Both the position numbers and the translations under genes were made by a program. Shown piece by piece: positions 1 to 6,036 of a stretch of DNA of 6,519 bases (positions are counted from its first letter, which is position 1; each line of letters begins with the position of its first letter). The notes under the pieces are model-generated. The model ran no database searches, was not told the origin of the DNA, and saw only the letters and a program-made list of their open reading frames with translations. Origin of the DNA: JASFUX01 sp050050115 (GTDB lineage Bacteria; Pseudomonadota; Alphaproteobacteria; Caulobacterales; Maricaulaceae); the NCBI GenBank assembly GCA_050050115.1, contig JASFUX010000199.1, positions 1-6,519 of the forward strand, given 5' to 3'.

Positions 1-29
1 TTTCCGCTCTCAATGAGAGGACGACGTCT

Positions 30-503
30 TCACCCGCCCAGCGTCCTGCTCCGCCCACGGAAGTGCACCAGCGGCTCGGCCGCTTCGTCGCAGTCCGCCG
101 CCAGCACATGGCCGAGGAAGATGCGGTGATCGCCGCCATCGATCGCCGCGTCGATCGCGCAGTCGAGCATCCCCAGCCGCTCTTTCAAGATCGGTGCGCC
201 GCTCGGCGCCGGCTCCCAAGCGACCTGGGCAAAACGGTCGTTCGGCCGGGCGAACAGGCGGCTGACGTCGGCCTGATCGGCGCGCAGCAGGCTCACGGCG
301 AAGTGCTCGGCGGCGTCGAAGGCCGGGAGGCTCTCGGCGTCGAGGTCGAGACAGAACAGCACCATCGGCGGCTCAAGCGATACCGAGGTCAACGTGTTCA
401 CAGTCAGGCCCACGGGCCGGCCGTCACCGTCGCGCGTGCAGATCACAGAGACGCCGGTCGGAACCGAGCCGAGCACGGCGCGAAAGAGGTCTGGGTTCGG
501 CAT
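30..503 (-). CDS. Flavin reductase-like FMN-binding domain protein
   Basis: This 157-residue protein matches the flavin reductase-like split-barrel family, whose members bind FMN and either reduce free flavin with NAD(P)H, often for a partner monooxygenase, or act as oxidoreductases. The family pattern is seen in order: PTGV at residues 15-18, a GLTVNTLTSVSLEPP stretch at 32-46 that in the family contacts flavin phosphate, and GDHRIFLGHV at 124-133. The length is normal for a single-domain member. The frame is open further upstream, but family homology begins at the MPNPDLF methionine (ATG complement 501-503), so I start there; only a weak AAGG lies upstream. The usual C-terminal GRY is GRS here. 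The protein should be cytoplasmic. No monooxygenase partner lies nearby, so the substrate is unknown. It diverges from the SdpI-family gene. The domain call is firm; the exact reaction is not. Confidence 0.9.
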   Translation of the reverse strand: MPNPDLFRAVLGSVPTGVSVICTRDGDGRPVGLTVNTLTSVSLEPPMVLFCLDLDAESLPAFDAAEHFAVSLLRADQADVSRLFARPNDRFAQVAWEPAPSGAPILKERLGMLDCAIDAAIDGGDHRIFLGHVLAADCDEAAEPLVHFRGRSRTLGG

Positions 504-628
504 GGGGGCCTTGTAGGGTGGATTTGCTGCTAAGGAAATCGGTCGCCGACCTGCGGCGCAAGTTCGAGATTCAAGCACGCTACCCGCCCCGCGGGGCCTG
601 GCGTAGCAACCGAAAGCAGGAGCGAGTG
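504..628. promoter_or_regulatory. Divergent intergenic region with nested dyad
   Basis: This 125-base spacer separates the starts of the flavin reductase gene (minus) and the SdpI-family gene (plus), so it must hold promoters for both unless either is read from further out. I see no convincing -35/-10 pair. The clear structure is a nested inverted repeat at 579-607: GCTAC (579-583) pairs with GTAGC (603-607), enclosing the perfect 12-bp palindrome GCCCCGCGGGGC (586-597). It ends 10 bases before the SD of the SdpI-family gene. Operator or 5'-leader hairpin are both possible; the role is inference. Confidence 0.4.
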
Positions 629-997
629 ATGCAGACGCGGCGCATTCCGGGTGAGTGGTCCAAGGTGAAGGTCCCGGCCTCGCTCCGGCTCTCCGCATTT
701 GGACTTCCGCTGCTCTATCTGGCGATCAGCATTCCTCTAGCCTTGAGGCTGATCGAGCCAAACAGCGCCTACGGTCACCGCACGCGGGACGCTTTCAGCT
801 CGACGGAGGACTGGTACGAGTTGAACGCGATTGCAGGCTGGGCCGGGATCGGCGCCTCGCTCTTAGCGCTCGTCGCCGTCGTTGCGATCGTCAATAGCGG
901 CCTCGGCGCGGCGCTGACCCGCTATCTTGTCGCGCTGGGTGTCACGCTCGCCATGATGGTGGGGAGCTTGGCGGTTCCGGCGATCAGCGGCGCGTAG
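629..997 (+). CDS. SdpI-family small integral membrane protein
   Basis: A 122-residue membrane protein with three hydrophobic segments, at about residues 17-39, 65-88 and 94-118. Between the first two sits PNSAYGHRTRDAFSSTEDWY followed by ELNAIAGW, which matches the hallmark of the SdpI/YhfL family (PN-x-x-x-G-x-RT, then W-x-x-x-N-x-x-x-G). The Bacillus subtilis SdpI protein is a larger six-helix immunity and signalling protein protecting against the SdpC toxin. Proteobacterial single-module members like this one have mostly unknown roles, so immunity should not be assumed. The start is set by a strong AGGAG at 618-622, six bases before the ATG; the in-frame upstream extension to 518 runs into the divergent spacer and lacks such a site. 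The LamG lipoprotein gene follows 41 bases later on the same strand, suggesting co-transcription. Location: cytoplasmic membrane. Confidence 0.8.
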   Translation: MQTRRIPGEWSKVKVPASLRLSAFGLPLLYLAISIPLALRLIEPNSAYGHRTRDAFSSTEDWYELNAIAGWAGIGASLLALVAVVAIVNSGLGAALTRYLVALGVTLAMMVGSLAVPAISGA

Positions 998-1038
998 ACC
1001 TAGCATCCGCTCAAAGACGCGGACATCAGGAGAATCTC

Positions 1039-1821
1039 ATGGAACACAGACGCATCGCCACAGCGACGCTCGCCCTCACCCTCGCCTCCTGCGCGGCGCT
1101 TGATGCGATCACAGAAGAATCCGGCGCATACCTCGGCGTTTCCGAGCGGAGCCCAACAGGCTCGGGCGCGATTTCAGACGACGGCCTCGTCGTCGCCTAC
1201 GACTTCGCGACCTATACGGACGACGGCCGGCTTCGCGATTTCGGACCGTTCGGCAACCACGGCGCCGTCATGCGAACCGAGAGTACGGACGGACCATTCG
1301 GGACAGCGCGCGTGTTCCGCGACCTCGGCGACGTCGTCGATCTGCCGGAAGACTCGAGCCTTTCGCTCGAGGGCCCGCTCACTGTCGCGATCTGGCTGCA
1401 GCTTTCGACGCCGAACCTGCATCAGCACATTTTTTCCTGCGACGACATGTACGTGCTGTGGACGACCAACAGCAATCAGTACCGCCTCGCCGACACGCAG
1501 GCGAACGGGATGACCACCAACGCCGAGACCACGCCGATCGGAACCTGGCACAGCGTCGTCGGCGTGCTGGACGCGACCAAGGGCGACGCGCTCAGCCCCG
1601 ACAACATCCGCATCTATGTCGACGGCGTTCCGCTTGAGGGAACGATCGAACCGACCTGGGCCCCGGCCACGCTCCGCACCGACAACGCGTGCCAAGTCGG
1701 CGCGGCGTCGTCGGGGAGCGTCGCGCATACGCAGCTCCACTTCGAGGGCGTGGTCGACGAGCTGGTGGTGTTTTCGCGGGCGTTGTCGGAGGCGGAGATC
1801 GCCGCGTTCTCGCGGCGGTGA
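1039..1821 (+). CDS. LamG-like jelly-roll domain lipoprotein
   Basis: This 260-residue exported lipoprotein begins with a short signal peptide and the lipobox LASC, so Cys18 should be lipidated after cleavage. The next residues are Ala-Ala, with no Asp at +2, which favours sorting to the outer membrane. A linker to about residue 46 precedes one concanavalin A-like/LamG domain filling the rest: GLVVAYDF near 49-56, FGPFGNHG near 68-75, LTVAIWLQL near 114-122, TWHSVVGVLD near 169-178, NIRIYVDGVPL near 189-199, and the family-typical ending FEGVVDELVVFSRALSEAEI at 235-254. Such domains bind glycans or proteins; I see no catalytic module, so a binding role is inferred. Cys134 and Cys218 are the only cysteines after Cys18 and could form a disulfide. 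AGGAGA at 1028-1033 lies five bases before the ATG. The gene is probably co-transcribed with the SdpI-family gene. Confidence 0.87.
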   Translation: MEHRRIATATLALTLASCAALDAITEESGAYLGVSERSPTGSGAISDDGLVVAYDFATYTDDGRLRDFGPFGNHGAVMRTESTDGPFGTARVFRDLGDVVDLPEDSSLSLEGPLTVAIWLQLSTPNLHQHIFSCDDMYVLWTTNSNQYRLADTQANGMTTNAETTPIGTWHSVVGVLDATKGDALSPDNIRIYVDGVPLEGTIEPTWAPATLRTDNACQVGAASSGSVAHTQLHFEGVVDELVVFSRALSEAEIAAFSRR

Positions 1822-1877
1822 TATCTCGCTGGGCGCCTTGAGCGGCGGCGAAATGCACGTTTGCGGAGGACAGCTCG

Positions 1878-1908
1878 AAAAGGCCGAACGCCAGGCTGCG
1901 CGGCTTTT
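1878..1908 (+). terminator. Possible intrinsic terminator after LamG gene
   Basis: AAAAG plus CCG (1878-1882, 1884-1886, with G1883 bulged) can pair with CGGCTTTT (1901-1908). This gives an 8-bp stem with a 14-base loop that itself holds GCC-A-GGC (1890-1896). The 3' arm ends in four Ts, with a matching A-run on the 5' arm, so it could act in either direction. It lies 57 bases after the LamG stop. The T-run is short and the stem imperfect, so this is only a candidate. Confidence 0.35.
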
Positions 1909-1938
1909 CTCCACAACAACTATAGCGAGAAACTGGAA

Positions 1939-1953
1939 GCTGCGCACCGCAGC
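1939..1953. repeat. Short perfect hairpin
   Basis: GCTGCG (1939-1944) and CGCAGC (1948-1953) are exact reverse complements around a 3-base CAC loop. No T-run follows, so it is not a standard terminator. It is one of several hairpins in this non-coding stretch. Confidence 0.45.
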
Positions 1954-1983
1954 GTGAATATTGGCGACTGTCAAATTGAGATT

Positions 1984-2003
1984 CGCGCGACCGGAGTCGC
2001 GCG
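1984..2003. repeat. Perfect 8-bp stem with tetraloop
   Basis: CGCGCGAC (1984-1991) and GTCGCGCG (1996-2003) are exact reverse complements separated by CGGA. This is the strongest hairpin in the stretch. A G-run rather than a T-run follows, so a Rho-independent terminator on the plus strand is unlikely. It could be part of a structured RNA, a protein-binding dyad, or a copy of a dispersed palindromic element. Confidence 0.5.
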
Positions 2004-2137
2004 GGGGCCCGTCAGATGCGTCAGCCGCGAACAAGGACGCCCCTTATCTTAGGCGGCCTCCGCCGGTCGGTGGTCGCCTTTGCCCGACAGGGCGTTGCCC
2101 GAAGCCGTTCGCCGCGCGCGCGGCCCGCCCGCATCCC

Positions 2138-2152
2138 GCAGGCGACGCCTGC
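2138..2152. repeat. Perfect palindrome just before a start codon
   Basis: GCAGGCG (2138-2144) and CGCCTGC (2146-2152) are exact reverse complements around a single A. In RNA the fold would need a slightly larger loop. The dyad ends three bases before the ATG of the 105-residue protein, exactly where an SD would be expected. It may be an operator or an initiation-blocking hairpin, or a copy of a dispersed repeat; the sequence alone does not decide. Confidence 0.5.
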
Positions 2153-2155
2153 GAG

Positions 2156-2473
2156 ATGACCGACCTTGAGAACACCGAATGGCATGGCGAGGTGAGGCCC
2201 GAAGGCAAACCCAAGTATCCAATTCGGCTCAAGTTTCTCGGAGAGGGCGTCGCAGCGTTTCAGGTGCAGCACACGGCCACAGGCGAGTGGCGGTCTTGGT
2301 TTCCGACATGGGAGTGGAGTCTTTGCGGCCAGGGCGTTCGATTTGGCGCCGGCCCCTCCCTTGGAGGTTCGCACTTCATCGGCACGGTATACGGACAGAC
2401 GATCATCGCCGGCGGGACGAGCACCGGCGCGCGCCGGGAGATGGAGCTGTCGTACTTCGGGGTCGTCGAGTGA
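2156..2473 (+). CDS. Unrecognised 105-residue protein
   Basis: I do not recognise the family. The product is short, with no signal peptide and no membrane segment, so it is probably cytoplasmic. It opens MTDLENTEWHGEV and alternates hydrophobic and polar residues with glycine turns: YPIRLKFLGEG, AAFQVQH, SWFPTWEWSL, SHFIGTVYGQTIIAGG, and a final MELSYFGVVE. That pattern suggests a small all-beta fold, perhaps a lipocalin-like or barrel sheet, and the NTEWHG opening recalls the GTW-x-G opening of such proteins; this is inference. Tryptophans are frequent (positions 9, 45, 48, 52 and 54 by my count). The frame is open upstream to 1961, but that extension is low-complexity Arg/Pro/Ala and I reject it. 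No good SD precedes the ATG. It converges with the sulfurtransferase gene across 64 bases. Confidence 0.65.
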   Translation: MTDLENTEWHGEVRPEGKPKYPIRLKFLGEGVAAFQVQHTATGEWRSWFPTWEWSLCGQGVRFGAGPSLGGSHFIGTVYGQTIIAGGTSTGARREMELSYFGVVE

Positions 2474-2537
2474 GCGCAAGTCTCTTTGGGCGCATTTTGA
2501 AGCGCGCCGTGGCTGTGATCGAGGCGGCGAGCTACGC

Positions 2538-3407
2538 CTAAACCCCCGTCTCCATTGGCGCCTCTGGGTCTTTGCACCATTCGCTCATCGAGCCGTCGTA
2601 GACGGCGACGGACGGATGGCCGAGCCGGGTGAGCGCGAGCGCGTTCATGGTCGCGGAGATGCCGCCGCCGCAGTAGCAGATGACGCGGTCGCGCTCGAAC
2701 GCGCCGACGGCGTCGTAGAAGGCGCGCAGCTCGTCGTCGCCGCGGTAGCAGCCATCCTCGTCGAGCAGTGACGCGTAGGGCACGTTGCGGCTGCCCTTGA
2801 TGTGGCCCTTGCGGCCGTAGCTCGTCTCCGCGGTGCCGGCGTGCACCTCCGCGCCGAGCGCATTCAAGGTGCACACCGCGCCGTCGCCGATCGCGGCGAG
2901 CACGTCCGCCTTGTCCGCCCAGGCCCCGGGCTGCGCCGCAAGGGATATCTCCGTCGGCGGATAAGTACTTTCGCCGGACTCCAGCGGGCGGCCTTCGGCC
3001 TTCCATTTCTTCCGCCCGCCGTCGAGCACGGCGGCGTTGTCGAAGCCGCTGGCGCGCAGCATCCACCAGAAGCGCGTCGCCCACATCGCCGCAGCCGATG
3101 AGTAGACGACGACGCGGTCATCCACGCTGACGCCGGCCGCGCCGAGCGCCCGCGCGAAGTCGTCGGCGGGCGGCATGGTGAAATTGAGCTTTGACGACCG
3201 ATCGGAGAAGTCGCGGATCAGATCGAGGAACGCCGCGCCCGGGATGTGGCCGTCCTCATAGGCCGCGCGCCCGCTCTCGGCGACGTAAGGCCCCGGCGTC
3301 GCCGGACGCAGATGCACCGTGACGTCGAAGATCTTGAGGTCCGGATCGTCGAGATGCGCGGCCAGCCATTCGGTCGAGACGAGACCGCGTCCGTCCCAGT
3401 CGGTCAT
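2538..3407 (-). CDS. sseA: Two-domain rhodanese-type sulfurtransferase
   Basis: This 289-residue protein is a tandem-rhodanese sulfurtransferase of the thiosulfate/3-mercaptopyruvate type. It moves a sulfane sulfur from the donor to cyanide or a thiol through a cysteine persulfide. The N-terminal domain (about 8-140) has GHIPGA at 53-58, the WATRFWW helix at 109-115 and VLDGG at 127-131, but Ser where the catalytic Cys would be (VVVYSS), as expected for the structural domain. The C-terminal domain (about 165-285) has GRKGHIKGSRNVPY at 198-211, the active loop CGGGIS with Cys246 as nucleophile, and YDGSMSEW at 270-277. The CGGGIS loop is closer to the CGSGVT loop of mercaptopyruvate enzymes than to the CRKGVT of thiosulfate enzymes, so donor preference is uncertain. 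The start has GGAG (complement 3414-3417) six bases upstream; longer in-frame starts to 3458 lack one. Expected to be cytoplasmic. Confidence 0.9.
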   Translation of the reverse strand: MTDWDGRGLVSTEWLAAHLDDPDLKIFDVTVHLRPATPGPYVAESGRAAYEDGHIPGAAFLDLIRDFSDRSSKLNFTMPPADDFARALGAAGVSVDDRVVVYSSAAAMWATRFWWMLRASGFDNAAVLDGGRKKWKAEGRPLESGESTYPPTEISLAAQPGAWADKADVLAAIGDGAVCTLNALGAEVHAGTAETSYGRKGHIKGSRNVPYASLLDEDGCYRGDDELRAFYDAVGAFERDRVICYCGGGISATMNALALTRLGHPSVAVYDGSMSEWCKDPEAPMETGV

Positions 3408-3457
3408 GTGGGGCTCCGTGGAGTTCGGTGTTGTTGTGTGCATTGAGCAATTGCGCA

Positions 3458-4153
3458 TTAATCTTCGAATGGCCGGGTCGAGCGGTGTTCTTTTATCGTG
3501 CGCAGGACGCGATCGCGTTCTTTCGAATCCCCGAGTTCGCGCTCTGTATATACGGCCAGCGCGTTCTCTGCCTCCGCTAGCTCACAAATTATTTCTTCCG
3601 TTGGCTGAAGTATACTTTCTAAAACGGGTCTCGAAAACTCCTTCGCCGCCACTTCGATCGTAGAAAAATTGGACTCGAGCACAGCAGCTCCAAACGCCGC
3701 TCTCGAGAAGCGATTCACGACACCATCGGGCAAAGCACCCATGCGCTCAACATTGGAATGTAGGCGTTCACGAGCCCGCGAGATCGCAATAGCCGCTCTT
3801 TCTTTAAGCATCCCACTATGATCATCCGCTATCGGCGCGCCTTGCTCTAAGACCAGAAGCTCGTTCCGAAGCGCGATGAGCTCCGCGACTGCAATATCGG
3901 CGTCAATCCACAGCGCGATCGCTATTCCGCGCCGTCGTTCAAGATCGATTCTCTTGTTTTCTGCCGTTTGGTTTTGAGCTTGGTAGGAAGAGGCAAATAT
4001 TAGCCCAGCAAACCCGGCTGATGCCGCGAACAACGTGGCGGCGAATGCAGCCTGTCCGTCTGGCATTTGGTCAAATGCGCCCGAGAACAATAGCACCATC
4101 GCCAAGACGAAGAGAGCCGATATGACGGCAAGCGCCAGTCGTGCGTCGTTCAT
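3458..4153 (-). CDS. Two-helix membrane protein of unknown function, low GC
   Basis: I do not recognise this 231-residue protein. It has two N-terminal membrane helices (about 6-27 and 34-56) joined by a short loop, then a basic stretch (KRIDLERRRG, 68-77) and a long, charged, mostly helical cytoplasmic part with possible coiled coil (about 78-230). Two sample lines of the gene count to about 48-52% GC, against about 70% in a line of neighbouring mccB, and it uses codons such as ATA, GTA and TAT; this suggests recent acquisition. The frame begins with GTG (4154-4156) directly followed by ATG (4151-4153), and the GTG touches the mccB stop codon. AGGA (complement 4162-4165) lies inside the mccB end, eight bases from the ATG and five from the GTG; I prefer the ATG. 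The sulfurtransferase start follows 50 bases after its stop. The helix-pair-plus-helical-tail layout occurs in many accessory proteins, and no function follows from it. Confidence 0.8.
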   Translation of the reverse strand: MNDARLALAVISALFVLAMVLLFSGAFDQMPDGQAAFAATLFAASAGFAGLIFASSYQAQNQTAENKRIDLERRRGIAIALWIDADIAVAELIALRNELLVLEQGAPIADDHSGMLKERAAIAISRARERLHSNVERMGALPDGVVNRFSRAAFGAAVLESNFSTIEVAAKEFSRPVLESILQPTEEIICELAEAENALAVYTERELGDSKERDRVLRTIKEHRSTRPFED

Positions 4154-4156
4154 CAC

Positions 4157-5767
4157 CTACATCCTAAACACACCAAACCGCATCCCACGCTCGACCGGCG
4201 CATTGAGCGCCGCCGACAACCCCAGCCCCAGCACGCGCCGCGTGTCTTCCGGCGCGATCACGCCGTCATCCCAGAGGCGCGCGGTGGAGAAATAGGGCGA
4301 GCCTTCGGCTTCGTAGGCGTCGCGGATCGGGGCCTTGAAGGCCTCCTCTTCCTTCGCGCTCCACTTGCCGCCCTTGGCTTCGACGCCGTCGCGCTTGACC
4401 GTGGCGAGGACCGACGCCGCCTGCTCACCGCCCATCACCGAGATGCGCGCGTTCGGCCACATCCAGAGAAACCGCGGGGAATAGGCGCGCCCGCACATGC
4501 CGTAGTTGCCCGCGCCGTAAGAGCCGCCGATGACGACGGTGAACTTCGGCACGCGCGCGGTGGCGACCGCGGTGACCATTTTGGCGCCGTCCTTGGCGAT
4601 GCCGCCCGCCTCGTACTCGCGGCCGACCATGAAGCCGGTGATGTTCTGTAGAAAGATCAGCGGGATGCCGCGCTGGCTCGCCAACTCGATGAAGTGCGCG
4701 GCCTTCAAGGCGCTCTCTGAGAACAGCACGCCGTTGTTCGCCAGGATCGCGACCGGCATGCCGTAGATGTGCGCAAAGCCCGTCACCAGGGTGTCGCCGT
4801 AGGTGCGCTTGAACTCATCGAGCCGCGAGCCGTCGACGATCCGCGCGATCACCTCGCGCACGTCGTAGGAGTGTTTCGCGTCCGCGGGGATGACCCCGCC
4901 CAGCTCGGCTGGATCGTATTCCGGATCGATCGGTTCGATCGTTTCGAGGCTGAGCGGCTTTTGCTGGTTCAGGTTGGCGACGATCCGGCGCGCGATCATC
5001 AGCGCATGGTCGTCGTTCTCCGCCAGATGGTCGGCGACGCCGGAGACTTTCGTGTGCACCTCCGCGCCGCCGAGGTCCTCGGCCGAGATCTCCTCCCCGG
5101 TCGCGGCTTTGACCAGCGGCGGGCCGCCCAGGAAGATCGTGCCCTGATTGCGCACGATGATGGTCTCGTCGCTCATCGCCGGAACATAGGCGCCGCCGGC
5201 CGTGCAAGAGCCCATGACCACCGCGATCTGGGCGATGCCTTCGGCGGACATCTGCGCCTGGTTGTAGAAAATGCGACCGAAGTGGTCGCGGTCAGGAAAG
5301 ACCTCGGCCTGGTGCGGCAGGTGCGCGCCGCCGGAGTCGACGAGATAGACGCACGGCAGGCGGTTTTCGCGCGCGACCTCTTGGGCGCGCAGGTGTTTTT
5401 TCACCGTGAGCGGATGATAGGTGCCGCCCTTCACCGTCGCGTCGTTGCAGACGACCATCACCTCGCGGCCCGAGACGCGGCCGATCCCGGTGATGATCCC
5501 CGCCGCCGGCAGTGGATCGTCGTAGACCTCGTGCGCGGCGAGGGGGGAGAGCTCGAGGAACGGCGCGCCGGGGTCGAGCAGCTTTTCGACCCGCGTGCGC
5601 GGCAACAGCTTGCCGCGCGCTTCGTGCCGGTCGCGGGAGGCCTTCGAGCCGCCTTGGGCGGCCGCTTGCGTGGTCTCGCGCAGCTGCGCGACGAGGCCGG
5701 CCATGGCCTTGGCGTTGGCGGCGAAGTCTTTTGATTGCGGATCGACCGTGGTGCGGATCTGGGACAC
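4157..5767 (-). CDS. mccB: 3-Methylcrotonyl-CoA carboxylase, carboxyltransferase (beta) subunit
   Basis: This 536-residue subunit transfers the carboxyl group from carboxybiotin to 3-methylcrotonyl-CoA, giving 3-methylglutaconyl-CoA in leucine breakdown. It works in the cytoplasm with the biotin carboxylase/carrier subunit MccA. The N half (about 60-300) shows RGKLLPRTRVEKLLDPGAPF (51-70), DSGGAHLP (144-151) and GSCTAGGAYVPAMSD (186-200). The C half shows LQNITGFMVGREYEAGGIAK (373-392), GGSYGAGNYGMCGRAYSPRF (414-433) and SVMGGEQAA (443-451). The ITGFMVGREYEAGG form is typical of methylcrotonyl/geranyl-CoA enzymes rather than propionyl-CoA enzymes; a geranyl-CoA carboxylase (AtuC) remains a weaker option. 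Length is normal. The start is a GTG (complement 5765-5767) with AGGGAG (complement 5775-5780) seven bases upstream; the open frame to 6073 is a non-homologous extension. No mccA, ivd or other leucine gene is in the window. Confidence 0.93.
   Translation of the reverse strand: MSQIRTTVDPQSKDFAANAKAMAGLVAQLRETTQAAAQGGSKASRDRHEARGKLLPRTRVEKLLDPGAPFLELSPLAAHEVYDDPLPAAGIITGIGRVSGREVMVVCNDATVKGGTYHPLTVKKHLRAQEVARENRLPCVYLVDSGGAHLPHQAEVFPDRDHFGRIFYNQAQMSAEGIAQIAVVMGSCTAGGAYVPAMSDETIIVRNQGTIFLGGPPLVKAATGEEISAEDLGGAEVHTKVSGVADHLAENDDHALMIARRIVANLNQQKPLSLETIEPIDPEYDPAELGGVIPADAKHSYDVREVIARIVDGSRLDEFKRTYGDTLVTGFAHIYGMPVAILANNGVLFSESALKAAHFIELASQRGIPLIFLQNITGFMVGREYEAGGIAKDGAKMVTAVATARVPKFTVVIGGSYGAGNYGMCGRAYSPRFLWMWPNARISVMGGEQAASVLATVKRDGVEAKGGKWSAKEEEAFKAPIRDAYEAEGSPYFSTARLWDDGVIAPEDTRRVLGLGLSAALNAPVERGMRFGVFRM
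4162..4165 (-). promoter_or_regulatory. SD for the membrane protein inside the mccB end
   Basis: AGGA on the minus strand overlaps the last sense codons of mccB (TTT AGG ATG TAG). It is correctly placed for both possible starts of the next gene, GTG at 4154-4156 and ATG at 4151-4153. Termination and re-initiation on top of each other imply translational coupling. Confidence 0.6.
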
Positions 5768-6036
5768 GAACGGGCTCCCTTGGCGCCGGTGGACGAGCGC
5801 GCCGGAACTTGAGGGCGGGAGGCGATTAGACCAGCGCCCGGGCGGTTGAACAATCGGCCGCGGCGCGCGGCCTGCGGCGGGCGGCGATACCTGTGGACGG
5901 CCGGGCTTCGCGAGGCGTTTCACGCACAGGCTTTGAGGCGCGCGCCCAATACATCGGGGGCGAGAATCACGTTTAATTACGTCGTCATGCCAGTAGCCGT
6001 TGTGATCGGGGCGTTCATGAACGGAAGGATCATTCG
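5768..6036. promoter_or_regulatory. Divergent regulatory spacer of mccB and small secreted protein
   Basis: These 269 bases separate the mccB start (minus) from the start of the small secreted protein (plus), so promoters for both are expected here. The spacer has a GC-rich half next to mccB, with the hairpin GGCCGCG-GCG-CGCGGCC (5856-5872) and the palindrome GGCGCGCGCC (5937-5946). It also has an AT-richer patch around 5961-5990, the best place for a promoter. I could not fit a -35/-10 pair with confidence. The mccB SD is the complement of 5775-5780. Confidence 0.4.

Larger units (their letters stand above)
1822..2155. other. Non-coding stretch rich in inverted repeats
   Basis: These 334 bases lie between the LamG lipoprotein and the 105-residue protein gene. 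Open frames exist across them, but they look like out-of-frame GC-rich noise, with Arg/Pro/Ala-heavy products, no SD and no recognisable motif. The stretch contains a series of hairpins: 1878-1908, 1939-1953, 1984-2003, 2052-2064 (GGCGG-CCT-CCGCC), 2082-2093 (GCCC-GACA-GGGC) and 2138-2152. The first half (about 1905-1990) is AT-richer than its surroundings. A promoter for the following gene must lie here or further upstream, but I cannot place one. No tRNA or known riboswitch shape is apparent. Confidence 0.5.

Noticed and set aside
7..19. CTCTC-AAT-GAGAG hairpin past the flavin reductase stop
   Set aside because: The stem is only 5 bp and no T-run follows on the minus strand, so it is too weak to call a terminator.
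63..533. Plus-strand frame of 156 codons opposite the flavin reductase
   Set aside because: It is antisense to a gene with clear family motifs, and its own product shows none.
1174..2034. Minus-strand open frame of 286 codons opposite the LamG gene
   Set aside because: The opposite strand carries a clear lipoprotein with SD and lipobox. The antisense product is Arg-rich and motif-free.
1961..2155. N-terminal extension of the 105-residue protein by 65 codons
   Set aside because: The extension is low-complexity Arg/Pro/Ala sequence running through hairpins, unlike the folded-looking part that begins at the inner ATG.
2489..2508. Possible hairpin between the converging genes
   Set aside because: A 5-bp GC stem with a 10-base loop and no T-run is expected by chance at this base composition.
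2260..3084. Minus-strand frame of 274 codons overlapping the sulfurtransferase
   Set aside because: It is an out-of-frame shadow of the sulfurtransferase with extreme arginine content.
4769..5734. Long plus-strand open frame of 321 codons opposite mccB
   Set aside because: It is the antisense shadow of a firmly identified gene in GC-rich DNA. Its product is Arg/Ala/Val-rich with no family motif and no SD.
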